DNA from: Zygnema circumcarinatum
Taxonomy: Eukaryota; Streptophyta; Zygnematophyceae; Zygnematales; Zygnemataceae
Assembly (NCBI GenBank): GCA_037447605.1
Contig: CM074808.1
Coordinates: 3,097,353 to 3,161,352 of the forward strand
Length of the DNA stretch: 64,000 nucleotides
Reading direction: 5' to 3'
In this document: in pieces, positions 58,871-64,000 of the stretch
Position numbering within the stretch: the first letter of the stretch is position 1
Layout of the letters: every line of letters starts with the position of its first letter
Program-made: the position numbers and the translations under genes
The notes under the pieces: generated by a model
Told to the model about the DNA's origin: nothing
Databases searched by the model: none
Seen by the model: only the letters and a program-made list of their open reading frames with translations

Positions 58871-58889
58871 CGTGGCACGTTGTGATTGG
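58871..58889 (-). promoter_or_regulatory. ERSE-I-like module upstream of GAPCp
   Basis: CGTGG, nine bases, ATTGG, about 295 bases before the start codon at 59183. Confidence 0.6.
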
Positions 58890-59182
58890 ATAATGGCTAA
58901 GCTGGGCCACGCGACCTTGCCCAGCTTCCACCAGTTTTTGGGAGTAATCTTGTACTTGGAGAAGTACCTTGTGCCGGGCGAAAGCTTGCGTGGAGAAACA
59001 TTGTCACCAAAATTTGCATCTTGAAGAACTTTTGCTCCGCAAAAGCTTGATACTGTACTCTCTAGAAAAGCCAAAGTCCCAGTTTGCTGGCTGGCTGGCT
59101 GGTCTTGAAAAGAAGCTGCACCCTTCGGTCTCGCTTGGAGCGACCATATCCGAAAGTTCCGTTAGTTTCTGGAGTGGGAGCT

Positions 59183-62951
<3,769 letters not shown>

Positions 62952-64000
62952 ATCAAATGGATGTTGCCTGTACACTACGGGGCCCTGCGGGTGTGTCTGC
63001 TTGGGATTGCTGTCGCCTGCACCATGTGGCCAACGAATGCTCACTGCCGGGCTAATAATCGGAAGACTACTGATGAAAATTTCCTTATTTTCCGAACCCT
63101 CTTGGAGTTTCCTTCGGTGTTTTTTTTTCTTTTTTTTTCTTTCATGGTTCGGTGTAAATGTTCATAACACGGCAGCCAACAGAGCAGAGTGACGTTGTAG
63201 CTGGTCAGTAAAAAAAATGTTTTCTTTTTTCGACTTCAAAGTTGCATCTGTTGAAAATTTATGGCTGCCCATAAGTCTACCGTTGCTTGACTTTGTTGCA
63301 AAACTAGTCACGGTATGGCAAATTAATCCAAACGTAAGAATTAGTGGCGAACGAAATCATTCTCGTCGGTTAAAGTAAGCAAAAAGCTATTCGCAAAGAT
63401 CATGGTGATGAAATAAAAAAAAAAAAAAAAAAGTCATAGTCATTTTTCTTTGCAGCCTACTTGTAGGAGCTTAGGACTTACCTAATAAAGGGAAATCCGG
63501 ATTTTTAACATTAAGAAATGTCTATATCAAAGCTGTTGGCTTTACGCAAGTGCCATTGTGGCACGCAGCTGAATGACGTGAGAGTCGAGTTGTGCAAACG
63601 GTGGTAATGTTTGCAAGAGAAGCAAAGCGCTATTTCTAAAAGAAAGTGTGAGTTTGACGCCAGAATTCCCCAAAGGGAAAACAAAGTCAGCTGCGTGGTT
63701 ATGCACCCTCCACTCTTGAAATCTAAGCAAGAAAGACACGATATAACACGGTAGACATCGCCATCACGAATTTCCTTTCATCGTGAAGAAAAATTAGAGA
63801 GGAAAAAAAAAAAATGTGTCAACTTTGTTCATCTCGCCCTAAATGTATCTAGACTCCGCCTCTCTCCAACAATTAGCCACTCGACAAACAACCTCTGACT
63901 GCCTCTGGTCTTACGAATCACATCGACAAAGCATATTCCTTATTCACTCGTGAGCCGCCGGACGGCGAACGATGCTGCCTTCTCGCGCACGCCAAGCGCG
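62952..64000. other. 3' flank of GAPCp and unassigned end of window
   Basis: T-rich and A-rich runs (63120-63142 and 63416-63432) but no recognisable gene. Short open frames do not resemble known proteins. Confidence 0.55.

Larger units (their letters stand above)
56855..59182. promoter_or_regulatory. Divergent upstream region of the small gene and GAPCp, with transposon remnants
   Basis: No exon is supported. It holds three ERSE-like modules, one Stowaway-like MITE (57480-57679), an adjacent inverted repeat (57685-57788), a GTCTG repeat (57933-57960) and a GCCACGTGGC palindrome followed by a second CACGTG (58526-58542). Confidence 0.5.

Overview
The window reads as nuclear DNA of a streptophyte plant, either a streptophyte green alga or a bryophyte-grade land plant. 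The genes are intron-dense with GT-AG borders. They include a plant ethylene-receptor-type hybrid histidine kinase, a QUIRKY/MCTP multi-C2 protein, an oil-body-associated protein, a BSD2-type chloroplast chaperone and a plastidic glycolytic GAPDH. Plant telobox-like AACCCTAA stretches also occur. No prokaryotic or viral gene was recognised. I cannot name the species. One 10-N assembly gap lies at 31879-31888.

Layout by position: 3' half of an ethylene receptor (+, 1-3218); LYR-motif ETFRF1-like protein (-, 4101-4376); a 951-bp long-arm fold-back transposon with an 8-bp target duplication (4614-5564); ARID-family-like protein with an HSP20-like C-terminus (+, 6518-9091); oil-body-associated protein (+, 10008-11494); 14-exon MCTP (-, 12447-19018); IMP3 (+, 19923-21241); polyamine/LAT-type permease (-, 21743-26001); 22-exon VPS33 (+, 28517-34660); unknown membrane protein (-, 35333-36938); DDX59/RH41-like DEAD-box helicase with a long low-complexity insert (+, about 37490-41709); an unassigned basic protein with a possible NOI/RIN4-like motif (-, 43130-44494); a 3.6-kb gene-poor stretch full of CCATGG and CACGTG palindromes; riboflavin synthase (-, 48109-51401); BSD2 (+, 53152-54951); a small unknown two-exon gene (-, 56326-56854); and GAPCp (+, 59183-62951). 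Most multi-exon models were closed by hand: splice phases agree at every junction and the joined proteins align with family patterns that I know.

The genes form no operon-like system. They are independent housekeeping and plant-lineage genes: ethylene signalling, mitochondrial electron transfer, lipid bodies, plasmodesmata, rRNA processing, polyamine uptake, endosome/vacuole fusion, RNA remodelling, flavin synthesis, Rubisco assembly and plastid glycolysis.

The most unusual signal is regulatory. An exact CCAAT-N9-CCACG module, identical to the ER-stress element ERSE-I, occurs at least seven times, mostly within a few hundred bases of start codons, and once inside the loop of the fold-back transposon. 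The 10-base palindrome GCCACGTGGC occurs eleven times, in coding exons as well as promoters. Two Stowaway-like elements with related termini and intact TA duplications, large intronic microsatellites, and a roughly 200-residue low-complexity insertion inside the helicase core are further points of interest.
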